Notes: generated from the letters alone by a model not told the origin. Shown: positions 8,085-16,757, counted from the first letter of the stretch. The stretch: DNA of 64,000 nt from Bradyrhizobium septentrionale (GCF_011516645.4 NZ_CP088285.1:2746501-2810500); one strand, 5' to 3'. A program made the numbers and translations.

Positions 8085-9599
8085 ATGCTCGATAAATCAG
8101 TACGTTGGATGACGCTTGAGGAGCTGGAGCGACATCTCTGGCAGGCTGCGGATATCCTCCGCGGTCACGTCGATGCGGGGAAGTTCAAGGACTACATATT
8201 CGCTCTCTTGTTCTACCGGCGCCTCTGTGACGTGTGGGACGAGGAATTTGAGGTTCTGCTGGCTGAGACTGGAGATCGGGAGGAGGCTGCCGATCCCGAC
8301 GAGCACCGCTTCCATGTTCCGCCGCAGCATCACTGGACCGCTGTTAGGAAGCACTCCACCCAGATCGGCCAGCATTTGAACAACGCCTTCGCCGCTATTG
8401 AAGATGCCAACCTGCGTCTTCGCGGCGTGTTCGGTGACGTGGACTTTGCCAATCAGGAACGCTTCCCCGACGCCCGACTGGAGAAGCTGCTCGCCCACTT
8501 CGAGAAACACCGGCTGCGGAACAGGGACGTCCCGCCTGACATGCTAGGCGACGCCTACATGTATCTGATCGAGCAGTTCGCGGAGGGCGCAGGCAAGAAG
8601 GGCGGCGAGTTTTATACCCCGCGGCAGGTCGTAAAGCTGATCGTCGAGTGCCTCGATCCCCAACCCGGTATGTCGATCTACGATCCAACCTGCGGCTCGG
8701 GTGGCATGCTGCTGGAGGCGGTCCAGCACCTGAAGCACAAGGGTCAAGACCCGCGCAGCCTGTCGCTCTATGGGCAGGAGAAGGAATTGGACACTTGGGC
8801 CATCGCCCAGATCAATCTGTTCCTCCACGACATCGACGACGCTTTCATTGGCAAAGGCGACACCATCCTCGACCCCAAGCGATACGACCCCCGTGCGCAG
8901 GAGTTCACGCCCGGCGTCGGCGCCTACGACAGAGTGATGGCCAACCCGCCCTTCTCGCAGAAGGTCTGGGGTCACGAGGTTTGGGTCAACGGCGATCCGT
9001 TCGGTCGTGATGTGTACGGAGTGCCGCCCAAGGGCTACGGCGACCTCGCCTTCGTTCAGCACATGATCGCCTCGCTAAAGGACGACGGTATGCTGGGCGT
9101 TGTGGTGCCGCATGGCGTGCTGTTCCGGGGAGGTGCCGAGGGCCGCATTCGCGAGGGCATGTTGAAGGCCGACATCATCGAGGCGGTGATCGGGCTGGCG
9201 CCTAACTTGTTCTATGGTGCGGGCATACCGGCCGCGATCCTGATCGTCCGGAAAGCCAAACCCGCCGAGCGCAAGGGCAAGGTGCTGGTGATCAACGGCG
9301 ACGCCACTTTCACATCGGGCAAGGCACAGAACCACCTGACCGACGCCAACGTGCGGATGTTAACGGATGCCTTCCATGGCTTCGTCGACATCGAGAAGCT
9401 GGCGCGCGTCGTGCCGGTGGTTGAGATCGCGGCCAACGGCTTCAACCTGAACATCAGCCGCTATGTCCAGACCGGCGCGGATGCCGAGGCTGTTGATGTG
9501 GCGGCCGAGGTCGCCAAACTCCACGACCTGATCGCCAAGCGCGACGAGGCAGAGGCGGTAATGTTTGGACACCTGAAAAGGCTCGGCTATGTCGAGTGA
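8085..9599 (+). CDS. hsdM: type I restriction-modification DNA methyltransferase subunit HsdM
   Basis: N6-adenine methyltransferase subunit of a type I restriction-modification enzyme; it acts as M2S for protection and R2M2S for restriction. The N-terminal HsdM helical domain (LEELERHLWQAADILRG) is followed by the catalytic domain: SAM-binding motif I DPTCGSGGM near residue 200 and catalytic motif IV NPPF near residue 287. The segment GKKGGEFYTPRQVVKLIV just before motif I is typical of HsdM. The frame is open from 8046, but the ATG at 8085 (MLDKSVRWMTLEELE) follows a GGGGGCGG purine run and removes a Val-rich leader, so it is preferred; the ATG at 8109 is also possible. It is the first gene of hsdM-hsdS-hsdR-protease. 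The hsdS start overlaps its 3' end by 11 bases. Confidence 0.95.
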   Translation: MLDKSVRWMTLEELERHLWQAADILRGHVDAGKFKDYIFALLFYRRLCDVWDEEFEVLLAETGDREEAADPDEHRFHVPPQHHWTAVRKHSTQIGQHLNNAFAAIEDANLRLRGVFGDVDFANQERFPDARLEKLLAHFEKHRLRNRDVPPDMLGDAYMYLIEQFAEGAGKKGGEFYTPRQVVKLIVECLDPQPGMSIYDPTCGSGGMLLEAVQHLKHKGQDPRSLSLYGQEKELDTWAIAQINLFLHDIDDAFIGKGDTILDPKRYDPRAQEFTPGVGAYDRVMANPPFSQKVWGHEVWVNGDPFGRDVYGVPPKGYGDLAFVQHMIASLKDDGMLGVVVPHGVLFRGGAEGRIREGMLKADIIEAVIGLAPNLFYGAGIPAAILIVRKAKPAERKGKVLVINGDATFTSGKAQNHLTDANVRMLTDAFHGFVDIEKLARVVPVVEIAANGFNLNISRYVQTGADAEAVDVAAEVAKLHDLIAKRDEAEAVMFGHLKRLGYVE

Positions 9600-10782
9600 G
9601 GTGCCGAAGGGCTGGCTCCCAGCAAAACTGGGAGAGATAGCTGCGCTATCCGGCGGCACGACGCCGTCGAAGTCCAACGGCGCATATTGGACTCATGGGA
9701 CGGTGCCGTGGGCGACACCATCGGATGTCACCTCGTTGCCTTTGGGGCAAACTCGGATAGCCACCACCGAAGCACAAGTTTCCGAGCGTGCGCTGAAGGA
9801 GTGCTCGCTCAAGCTTAATCCACCGAATACCGTCCTGATGACGTCGCGAGCGACCATCGGCTACGCGGTGATCAATGACATGCCAATGGCCACCAATCAG
9901 GGCTTCCTGAACTTTGCCTGTTCGAGCGACTGCGTCCCCGAATTTCTCTGTCACTGGCTAAACGCGAAGAGGGACTTGCTGACGGCGGCGGCGGGCGGAA
10001 GCACCTTTAAAGAGTTGAGCAGAGGCACCGCGAAACTGCTGCCAATCCTCCTCCCCCCGGTCGATGAGCAGCGGCGGATCGCCGAGGTGCTGCGGTCGGT
10101 AGATGAAGCCATCTTGGCAAACAGAGCATCAATAATGCATATGTCCCGCGTGCGGGCTGCTACGCTTCACGCCGCGTTTGAGGAGTCTGCTTGGGAACCT
10201 GTGAAGCTCGGAGACCTTGGCCGATGGTCGAGTGGAGGCACACCTCCCAAGGCTGATCAATCTCTCTGGAACGGCGACGTTCCGTGGATTTGTCCTCGCG
10301 ATATGAAAAGTCCGGTCGTCACTCGCGCTGAAAGTACCGTGGCTGAAAAAGCGATTGGGGGCGCGTGTAAGATGGTTCCGAACGGAACGCTGCTCCTTGT
10401 CGTACGGGGGATGATCCTCGCGAAGGCGATTCCCACTGCCACAACGGCGATGGCTGCCACTTACAATCAGGACATCAAGGCGTTTCATCCAAATGGTCGA
10501 GCTATCCCGAAGTTCGTCCAGCTGTGCCTGCAGCATCAAGAGCACGGTCTACTCAAGCAGGTGAACACGGCTACCCATGGGACCAAGAAGCTGGATGCTC
10601 ATACCATCGCGGAAGTCGAAGTCCCCCTCCCTGATCTTCCCACCCAGATCGAGCTTTCGCAGACCATCACCGACATGGATTTGGCAATGGTGCGGTCAGG
10701 TGAGGAGCATATCCGTCTCGTCCGCATGAAGGCGGCTCTTCAGTCAGACCTCCTCTTCGGCCATGTGCGCGTGCCCGCATGA
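9589..10782 (+). CDS. hsdS: type I restriction-modification specificity subunit HsdS
   Basis: DNA-recognition subunit that fixes the bipartite target site of the type I enzyme and holds the HsdM subunits. At 397 residues it has two target-recognition domains, each opening with a family-typical pattern: LGEIAALSGGTTPSK...GTVPWATPSD (about residues 13-45) and LGDLGRWSSGGTPPK...GDVPWICPRD (about 206-240). Each is followed by a helical spacer (PPVDEQRRIAEVLRSVDEAI in the middle; LPDLPTQIELSQTITDMD at the C-terminus) that forms the coiled-coil ruler. Both halves look intact, so the target is probably a standard two-part sequence that cannot be predicted. It overlaps hsdM by 11 bases and hsdR by 4 (ATGA), so all three are coupled. 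Confidence 0.93.
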   Translation: MSSEVPKGWLPAKLGEIAALSGGTTPSKSNGAYWTHGTVPWATPSDVTSLPLGQTRIATTEAQVSERALKECSLKLNPPNTVLMTSRATIGYAVINDMPMATNQGFLNFACSSDCVPEFLCHWLNAKRDLLTAAAGGSTFKELSRGTAKLLPILLPPVDEQRRIAEVLRSVDEAILANRASIMHMSRVRAATLHAAFEESAWEPVKLGDLGRWSSGGTPPKADQSLWNGDVPWICPRDMKSPVVTRAESTVAEKAIGGACKMVPNGTLLLVVRGMILAKAIPTATTAMAATYNQDIKAFHPNGRAIPKFVQLCLQHQEHGLLKQVNTATHGTKKLDAHTIAEVEVPLPDLPTQIELSQTITDMDLAMVRSGEEHIRLVRMKAALQSDLLFGHVRVPA

Positions 10783-13700
10783 GCGAATACCGCCTCGCCG
10801 AAAAGCCCGCGCTCGATGCCCTGATGGCGATGGGTTACGTCGCGCTTCATCCCGAGGCGGCGATGGCGATGCGGCAGGAGGCGAACCGCGTCCTGCTGAA
10901 GCCCGTGCTGATCGAGGCTCTCCAGGCTTTGAACGAGGGGATGGGAGTCGAGGATGCCAAGGCGATCTACAGCGACCTCTCCACCTTGTCGGACGGTGAG
11001 GAATGGCAGCGGCGTCTGCGCGGTGCCTATTCCCGGCGACTGAAAGGCGAGGCCAAGGAGAAGCCGGTCGCTCTGATCGATTTTAAGCGGGCCGATAGGA
11101 ACTGCTACCACGTCGTGCGTCAGTTCAAAGTTGAGGCGCAGCGGTCGCGGATCGCTGACCTTGTGGTATTTGTGAACGGCATCCCGCTGGTTGTGATCGA
11201 GGCCAAGTGTCCATTGAAGGCGGCGGACCGCTCTGGTCAGGCGTTCGAGCAGATCAAGCAGTATGAGCGCGACATCCCGCGCCTGTTCTATCCCAACGTC
11301 TTCAACATCGTCACCGACGGCATGGCGACGCTATATGGCGCGACCGGCGCCCCGTCGGAGTTCTTCGCCCCGTGGCCCGATCCGTGGCCGCGCTCGCGCG
11401 ACGAGTTCGCCGACGACTTGACCAAAGACCTGTGGTGTCTGCTGGAGCCGTCGCGGCTGCTCGATCTCTTGGCCCACTTCATCGTCTTCGAGGCTGACCC
11501 CGACAACGGGCGGCGGATCAAGAAGGTTTGCCGCTATCAGCAGTTCCGGGCCGTTAACAAAGCGGTGAACCGCGTCGTCGAGGGGAGCAAGAAGAAGGGC
11601 CTGATCTGGCACACACAAGGCTCGGGCAAGAGCCTGACGATGGTGTTCCTTGCCCTGAAGCTGAAGACCCATCTGATGCTGGACGCGCCGACGCTTCAGA
11701 ACCCCAACATCCTCGTTCTGACCGACCGGATTGATCTGGATGACCAAATTTCCAAGACCTTCGTCGCCTGTGGTCTACCCAACCCGAAACAGGCGGCTTG
11801 GGTGGGCGAACTGCGCGAGGCCGTGGCGCGTGGCGGCTCAGGCCAAATCCTGCTTTCGACCATCTTCAAGTTTCAAGGCTCCGACGAGCCGATCCCGAAC
11901 TCAGAGGACTGGATCGTGCTGGTGGACGAGTGCCACCGCACGCAGGAGAAAGACCTCGGCGCCTTCCTTCAGGCGACCCTGCCTGACGCCCGCTACTTCG
12001 GCTTCACCGGCACACCCATCAAGAAGGCCGACAAGGACACCTATGCTCGCTTCAGCGAGCCGGGCGAGACCTACCTCGACAAATACGGGATCGACGACGC
12101 CGTGCGTGACGGCGCCACCGTGCCGATCCTCTACGAGGGTCGGAAGACCGAATGGTCGATCAACGAGGCCGAGATCGACATCGTGTTTGACCGCTGGTTC
12201 GTCGATCTATCCGACGAGAAGCGCGAGAAGTTGAAGCAGAGGGGCGTCAGCCTCGCCCTGATCGCCAAACACCCCGAACGCATCCGGCTAATCGCCCGCG
12301 ACATCTGGGAGCACTTCAAGCAGACCTGCCGCCCGGATGGCTTCAAGGCACAGATCGTCGCCATCGATCGTGAGGCCGTCGTCCTCTACCGCGCTGCCTT
12401 GGTCGAGGTGATAGCCGCCGATCTGGCGAAAGGTGGCATGGCTGAGGCGGATGCGGCGTCGAAGGCTGACCGGATGATCGCCTGTGTCTTTTCCAAGAGC
12501 CAAGAGGACGACAAGCCGAGCGAAGACCCGGACGTAGAAGCCATCCGCACCGCGCTGCGCGCCTATTACCTCGACGCCGAAGGGGAGAAGGTCGCCAAAA
12601 AGGCGTTCAAGGGCAGCTCTGACGAGCCGAGCTTCCTGATTGTCTGCGATAAGCTGCTGACCGGCTTCGACGCGCCCAACGAGCACGTCATGTACCTGGA
12701 CAAGCCGCTGCGCGAGCACGGCTTGCTGCAGGCCATTGCTCGCACCAATCGCACCTGCTCGATCAAGGGGCCAGATGGCACGGCAGTCGAGAAGCCGCAC
12801 GGCCGGATCGTGGACTACATCGGCATCACGCAGCACCTCGACGACGCCCTGTCCTCCTATCGCGCCGAGGATGTTCAGAATGCCCTACGCGACCTCGATC
12901 TCCTGCGCCGTGATATGCGTGAAGCCCATGCCCGGTTCATGCGCCAGCGACGGCTGATGGGCCTCGACGGCATGGATGAGAAGGCGGCCACCTATGCCGC
13001 TGAGAAGCTAGTCTCCAATGGCCGCGAGGATGATTGGTTCGAGCTTCAGCGGTCGGGTCGTCACTTCGTGCGGACCTACGGCGACCTGTCACCCGATCCC
13101 GCGATCCTCCACTTTACCCAGGATATGAAGTGGACGGCGACATTCCTGAGGTTGGCCCAGCAGGCGATTACTAAGGACGAAAGTCTCGACTACCTGACCT
13201 ACTCGGGCAAGATAAGGGACATGCTGCAGGATCACGTCCGCGCCACCGGCCTGACCACGACCGTCCGCCTCCGCAACATCACCGATCCTGACTTCAAGGA
13301 CGACTTCCGAACCGAGGAGAAGTCAGAGGAAGAGCTTCACGAGGCGTTCGTGCGCAAGGCCGCTGAACTGAAGCGCGTCACCCGCGAACTGGTCGACAAG
13401 AACCCCGCCCAATACGGCCGCTTTTCCGAGCGGGTGCTGGAGATCATCCGCCGCTTCGAAGAAGGCCAGATCGCCGCCGCTGAGGGGCTCAAAGACTTCG
13501 AAGACCTGACTAGCGGGATCACGACCGAGGCGGGCGCCCATGACGAACTGGGCATGGACGAGCGCGCCTTCGCCATCCTGCGGATCATGGAGCCGCACGC
13601 GCCAGAAGGAGATCGGGCGCCTCTGCAAACGGTCGCCGTAGAAATCGGTGATCTCTATGCCAAGGCCCAAGCCAGCCAGCCGTCATGGTTCTTCATGGAT

Positions 13701-13826
13701 GGATACAAGAAGCAGTTGCGGCGAGAAGTCCGCGGTCTGTTGCGTCCGCTTGTCTTGAACGACACCAACGTCCTCGGGGATGAGATCGAGGATTACGCGG
13801 TCCACGCCTATGCGGGAGTCCGCTGA
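10779..13826 (+). CDS. hsdR: type I restriction endonuclease subunit HsdR
   Basis: Motor and nuclease subunit of the type I restriction enzyme; it translocates DNA with ATP and cuts at a distance from the target. The N-terminal nuclease domain shows the PD-(D/E)xK-type core GIPLVVIEAKCP near residues 135-146. The SF2 helicase part carries Walker A HTQGSGKS (about 278-286), the DECH box (about 382-385), motif III FTGTPI near residue 410, and the late LLTGFDAPNEHVMYLDKPL with QAIARTNR (motif VI). The C-terminal third is the helical assembly region. Its length of 1015 residues is typical and no motif is broken, so the enzyme should be active. The start ATG overlaps the hsdS stop and the TGA stop overlaps the ATG of the metalloprotease gene. 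Confidence 0.95.
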   Translation: MSEYRLAEKPALDALMAMGYVALHPEAAMAMRQEANRVLLKPVLIEALQALNEGMGVEDAKAIYSDLSTLSDGEEWQRRLRGAYSRRLKGEAKEKPVALIDFKRADRNCYHVVRQFKVEAQRSRIADLVVFVNGIPLVVIEAKCPLKAADRSGQAFEQIKQYERDIPRLFYPNVFNIVTDGMATLYGATGAPSEFFAPWPDPWPRSRDEFADDLTKDLWCLLEPSRLLDLLAHFIVFEADPDNGRRIKKVCRYQQFRAVNKAVNRVVEGSKKKGLIWHTQGSGKSLTMVFLALKLKTHLMLDAPTLQNPNILVLTDRIDLDDQISKTFVACGLPNPKQAAWVGELREAVARGGSGQILLSTIFKFQGSDEPIPNSEDWIVLVDECHRTQEKDLGAFLQATLPDARYFGFTGTPIKKADKDTYARFSEPGETYLDKYGIDDAVRDGATVPILYEGRKTEWSINEAEIDIVFDRWFVDLSDEKREKLKQRGVSLALIAKHPERIRLIARDIWEHFKQTCRPDGFKAQIVAIDREAVVLYRAALVEVIAADLAKGGMAEADAASKADRMIACVFSKSQEDDKPSEDPDVEAIRTALRAYYLDAEGEKVAKKAFKGSSDEPSFLIVCDKLLTGFDAPNEHVMYLDKPLREHGLLQAIARTNRTCSIKGPDGTAVEKPHGRIVDYIGITQHLDDALSSYRAEDVQNALRDLDLLRRDMREAHARFMRQRRLMGLDGMDEKAATYAAEKLVSNGREDDWFELQRSGRHFVRTYGDLSPDPAILHFTQDMKWTATFLRLAQQAITKDESLDYLTYSGKIRDMLQDHVRATGLTTTVRLRNITDPDFKDDFRTEEKSEEELHEAFVRKAAELKRVTRELVDKNPAQYGRFSERVLEIIRRFEEGQIAAAEGLKDFEDLTSGITTEAGAHDELGMDERAFAILRIMEPHAPEGDRAPLQTVAVEIGDLYAKAQASQPSWFFMDGYKKQLRREVRGLLRPLVLNDTNVLGDEIEDYAVHAYAGVR

Positions 13827-14572
13827 TGGGAGTGGTTCGTATCGGTCAGACCAAGGTCTCTTACGCCCTTCGACGGTCCGCCACCGTCTCCGAGCGACGT
13901 ATCACCGTCACGCCGGGTCGCGTCGAGGTTCTGGCCCTGACGAGTGATGACGATGACGAGATCGATGCGTTCTTGAGGCGGAAGCGGCGGTGGCTGTTCA
14001 ATGCCCTACGTGAGGTCGACCTGTATGCCGCCCGTCGCCCCCTCGTCCCTCGTTTTGCGACCGGTTCCAAGATCCCGTACCGGGGGCGGATGGCGCGTCT
14101 GACTGTCCGGCGGCATGATGGAGCGCATATCGAGATCAGCTACCACCGCGGATTTGTCGTCGATGTTCCGTCATGGGTCGGAGCAGATCATGACGCTGCG
14201 GTTGCCACCGAAATCTCTGTCTGGCTCAAGCAGCGAGTTCGCCGCGATGTCCGAGAGATTGCCTCTGCGTACGCGGCTAAGTTCAACCTCCAGCCTCGCT
14301 CGATCCGGGTCGCCGATATGAAAGGCGGATGGGGATCGTGCGGTCCCGCCGGCAATCTAACGGTCAACTGGCTGCTCGTTTTCGCGCCGAGATCGGTCCT
14401 AGAGTACGTGGTCGCCCACGAGTTGGCGCATCTTAGGCACCGCTCGCATGGGAGGGCCTTTTGGTCCTTTTTGCGGTCGATCATGCCCTCGTATGAAAAG
14501 CCCAAAGCCTGGCTCGATGTCCATCAGGCATCACTCGACGCTGAGTTTCTTCGGACAGTTGGATTCCGTTGA
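13826..14572 (+). CDS. YgjP-like zinc metalloprotease (DUF45/SprT-like fold) linked to type I RM
   Basis: Predicted zinc-dependent metallopeptidase of the YgjP/DUF45 family, 248 residues. The catalytic motif HELAH is at about residues 198-202, followed by RHRSHGRAFW, where the third histidine ligand is expected. The upstream WGSCGPAGNLTVNWLLVFAP is the strongly conserved family segment. No signal peptide or membrane helix is seen, so it is cytoplasmic. The start shares one base with the hsdR stop (TGATG), so it is translated as the fourth gene of the restriction operon. Family members are recurrent neighbours of type I systems. Proteolysis of HsdR to limit self-damage is a plausible role but is only inference. 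Confidence 0.85.
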   Translation: MGVVRIGQTKVSYALRRSATVSERRITVTPGRVEVLALTSDDDDEIDAFLRRKRRWLFNALREVDLYAARRPLVPRFATGSKIPYRGRMARLTVRRHDGAHIEISYHRGFVVDVPSWVGADHDAAVATEISVWLKQRVRRDVREIASAYAAKFNLQPRSIRVADMKGGWGSCGPAGNLTVNWLLVFAPRSVLEYVVAHELAHLRHRSHGRAFWSFLRSIMPSYEKPKAWLDVHQASLDAEFLRTVGFR

Positions 14573-14728
14573 GACGATCGAAGGCGGGCTTGTGGGACCG
14601 GGTAGCTGCTTCCGGTATGCTTGAAGAAAGGTCGAAGCATTGCTTTAAGCACAGGCCAAGCATCAAATTGGCACGTACACCCGACTCGCTCAGATGGCAC
14701 AGCCAGTTCGCTCAGAGCTTAGACCAAA

Positions 14729-15568
14729 TCACTCGACCGGCGTACCAAACTTACTAAGATCGGGGAGATTTGATATTCCCGTTTTCATCAAGCGGTCGTG
14801 GCAGCTGAAAAAACTTGAATCAAGAGGGCACGTCTTCATAGCGTGTGCATCGCGTCGGTTGTACTCCATTCGATCCAAACCCAAGTTCTGTGCTTCCATC
14901 AAAGCGGAAGTTTCACGTTCGACAGGATCGATCACACTTAGCCCAAAGCTCTCCTGTTCTTCCGCGGTCAGGAGCCGGACGCTCGACGGTGGCGTCTTCA
15001 TCATTTCATCAGCCAGCCGTTCGGAGACGTTCATTTCGCGCAAATAGGACCGTAGATCCGCGAGCATCGCATCGTAGTTTTTGCGAACGGTCTCGGCATC
15101 GAGCTTCTGGTTCGGTACCTGGAAATAGGGTTGATGAATACCAACCCGTGCAAATTCATTATAGCCAAGCCTCGTGGCCGCGCCCGCATAGATAAGCACG
15201 CACGAACTGAGACAGGAAGCGTAGGGATTTACCGATGCTGTCATCCTATTTTTTCTCAGCAATCTACCGATGGCCATCGCCGCCGTTACCGATCCTCCTG
15301 GACTATTCAGCCTAATCATAGTGCCCGAAAGAGTGTTGGATGGAACACTTGGATCTCTCAGACGACCAAAAGTTTCGATCAGCCGGGAGAGCGCGACCGT
15401 AGTCGTATCACTGATTTCACCTTCAATTGTGAGCCCCTTGATCGAACAATACTTCGTTGTGGGGTCACAATCGACGCTGCCCGTGACGCCTGCGGCATTT
15501 GCATTGCTTGTGATCAAAACAAACGGGACCAGGCAAGCTAATAGGCCGCTCCATCTTCTTGAATGCAT
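14729..15568 (-). CDS. exported ClpP-like serine protease (COG3904-type periplasmic protein)
   Basis: Predicted secreted or periplasmic protein with the ClpP/crotonase fold. Residues 1-25 are a signal peptide (LLACLVPFVLITSNANA). The fold signature is MIRLNSPGGSVTAAMAIGRL, then ASCLSSCVLIYAGAATR, in which the serine inside the C-x-S-S-C motif is the likely nucleophile, and VGIHQPYF, which would supply the histidine. The C-terminal 60 residues are uncharacterised. The ATG at 15568 is chosen because a GGGGGAC purine run precedes it; a TTG four codons upstream is less likely. It reads divergently from an XRE regulator 84 bases away, so the two may share a control region. The substrate is unknown. 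It lies inside the integrative element, unlike most copies of this family. Confidence 0.7.
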   Translation of the reverse strand: MHSRRWSGLLACLVPFVLITSNANAAGVTGSVDCDPTTKYCSIKGLTIEGEISDTTTVALSRLIETFGRLRDPSVPSNTLSGTMIRLNSPGGSVTAAMAIGRLLRKNRMTASVNPYASCLSSCVLIYAGAATRLGYNEFARVGIHQPYFQVPNQKLDAETVRKNYDAMLADLRSYLREMNVSERLADEMMKTPPSSVRLLTAEEQESFGLSVIDPVERETSALMEAQNLGLDRMEYNRRDAHAMKTCPLDSSFFSCHDRLMKTGISNLPDLSKFGTPVE

Positions 15569-15652
15569 GCCGTCCCCCAAAACGGAAATCGCTGACCAAT
15601 CATAGCACTATTGTCCGTGGTTTAATAGTCACCTCAGTGTTCGCCTTCGCGC

Positions 15653-15919
15653 ATGAACGCGAATGCCCTGGTTGCTCGGAATATTCGCCGGCTACGGGTC
15701 GGTTGCTCACTCTCCCAAGAGGCTCTGGCCGTAGATGCGGAGATTGATCGAACGTACGTGAGTCGATTAGAGAGGGGGCTGGAGAACCCGTCCGTCGCGG
15801 TATTGGAACGGCTCGCGAGCGCCCTTGAAGCAACCATCCCGGATCTTTTTCTTGTTCCGCCGAAGGGCGAGCCGCCTCCTAAGCCTCTGCGAGGAGGAAG
15901 ACGGCCTACTAAGCGTTGA
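15653..15919 (+). CDS. XRE-family helix-turn-helix regulator
   Basis: An 88-residue DNA-binding protein. Residues 6-62 are a complete Cro/C1-type HTH: ARNIRRLRVGCSLSQEALAV (helix 1 and 2), DRTYVSRLERGLENPS (recognition helix and turn), then VLERLASALEATIPDLF. The C-terminal 20 residues are basic and proline-rich. This arrangement is common in repressors of mobile elements and in controller proteins of restriction systems. It is divergent from the ClpP-like gene and sits between the restriction operon and the replication-like genes. Targets may include the GGCTGTGCCA boxes around it, but nothing in the sequence proves that. Confidence 0.85.
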   Translation: MNANALVARNIRRLRVGCSLSQEALAVDAEIDRTYVSRLERGLENPSVAVLERLASALEATIPDLFLVPPKGEPPPKPLRGGRRPTKR

Positions 15920-16133
15920 CCCATCGTCATTTGCCAAAAGTGGCACAAAGCAATCATCATCTATCAAAGTTGTCTTCGCGTTGCTCGTGGATAGGAAAGG
16001 CGCCCGGCGATGCCCGCGAGGTGCGGAAAGACGCTGGCGATCCAGGTCAGGCGAGACTCATGGCACAGCCACTTCGCTCACCACGGCTGAACAGGGATGC
16101 CAAGTTTAGTTAGACTGAGGGATTTGGCCGATC

Positions 16134-16331
16134 ATGCGAGGGCGAGCTTTGACGAAGGAGAGACTGAGCAAAGACGCTGCCGATGCGTTCCGACTCCTTC
16201 GAGCCTTTCGCTCCATCCGGGATCGGGCGAGCCGCCAGCGTGTCATTGAAACGGTTGAGGCGATGGCGTCGGAACGTTCTGACCGGCTGGGCAAAGCCGG
16301 CGCTAACGAGGCAGAGCATACTGAACGGTGA
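16134..16331 (+). CDS. small hypothetical protein, possible regulator tail
   Basis: A 65-residue protein rich in charged helices (SKDAADAFRLLRAFRSIRD then RASRQRVIETVEAMA). That stretch resembles the C-terminal helical region that follows an HTH in some phage-type repressors, but no HTH is present here, so it may be a truncated regulator or a free-standing small protein. A GAGGGA purine run lies about 12 bases before the ATG. It is in the same orientation as the XRE gene, 214 bases downstream. No function assigned. Confidence 0.45.
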   Translation: MRGRALTKERLSKDAADAFRLLRAFRSIRDRASRQRVIETVEAMASERSDRLGKAGANEAEHTER

Positions 16332-16400
16332 ACTATGGCCCCCGGAGGAGGTCCATGGATCCGCGTTCCGAGGCATCGAAGACAATAAGGGATATCTCTA

Positions 16401-16620
16401 ATACGCCGCGGCTCTAAAGCGAAAAGCGCCCCGGCGTCGTGATCGGCGCTACCGTCATGACGGCAAGGTCGCCATCGGCGAAATTGCCGAATCGATGCCC
16501 GCGGATGGCAAAGTTCCCGCCGCAGCCGCGCTTGGCCGCAAGCGCGGCAGGGCCGGCGGGCGTCTCGGCTAAACGACGGAAAGAATAGCAAAAGACGCCG
16601 CAAAGACGCCGCACAGAAGC
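16401..16620 (+). pseudogene. remnant of a small basic AALGRKGG-type protein with in-frame TAA
   Basis: The frame reads RYRHDGKVAIGEIAESM, then PAAAALGRKRGRAGGRLG, a TAA stop (16570-16572), and continues in the same frame as TTERIAKDAAK. Together these resemble the small basic proteins with the pattern NPAAVALGRKGG.ARA..LT.E.R.EIAKKAA.ARW. The stop falls where ARA..L is expected, so the gene appears to have decayed. No clear start codon was found. Weak evidence based on a short pattern. Confidence 0.25.
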
Positions 16621-16728
16621 GGCTGTGCCATGACACAAGGCTGTGCCACAGCACAGTTTCCGGCCTTCGTCTCTCTCCCCTTGATAGTACTAAGCAATAT
16701 CAAACGGCCCCGTGCCATGTGTGGCACG
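16621..16728. promoter_or_regulatory. iteron-like box cluster and palindromes
   Basis: GGCTGTGCCA occurs twice as direct repeats 18 bases apart (16621-16630, 16639-16648). Two reverse-complement copies lie outside at 16061-16070 and 14695-14704, each inside a 21-base near-repeat. A TTGATA/TATCAA inverted repeat and a CGTGCCA hairpin follow within 80 bases. The arrangement is like an iteron set or a multi-site operator, close to a DUF1376 replication-type gene. Confidence 0.45.
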
Positions 16729-16757
16729 TAAGCGCGCGAGCTGTCACGCCGTCACGC

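Larger units (their letters stand above)
16332..16757. other. convergent intergenic control-like region of the element
   Basis: 426 bases between the small plus-strand gene and the end of the minus-strand gene cluster. It holds a decayed small gene (16401-16620), two direct copies of GGCTGTGCCA (16621-16630, 16639-16648), an inverted repeat TTGATA-N11-TATCAA (16681-16703) and a hairpin CGTGCCA-TGTG-TGGCACG (16711-16728). This density of short symmetric elements suggests a replication origin or regulatory site, but no function is proven. Confidence 0.5.

Noticed and set aside
16106..16654. A 182-codon minus-strand frame
   Set aside because: Arg/Ser-rich, no ribosome-binding site; it overlaps the small plus-strand gene and the palindromes.
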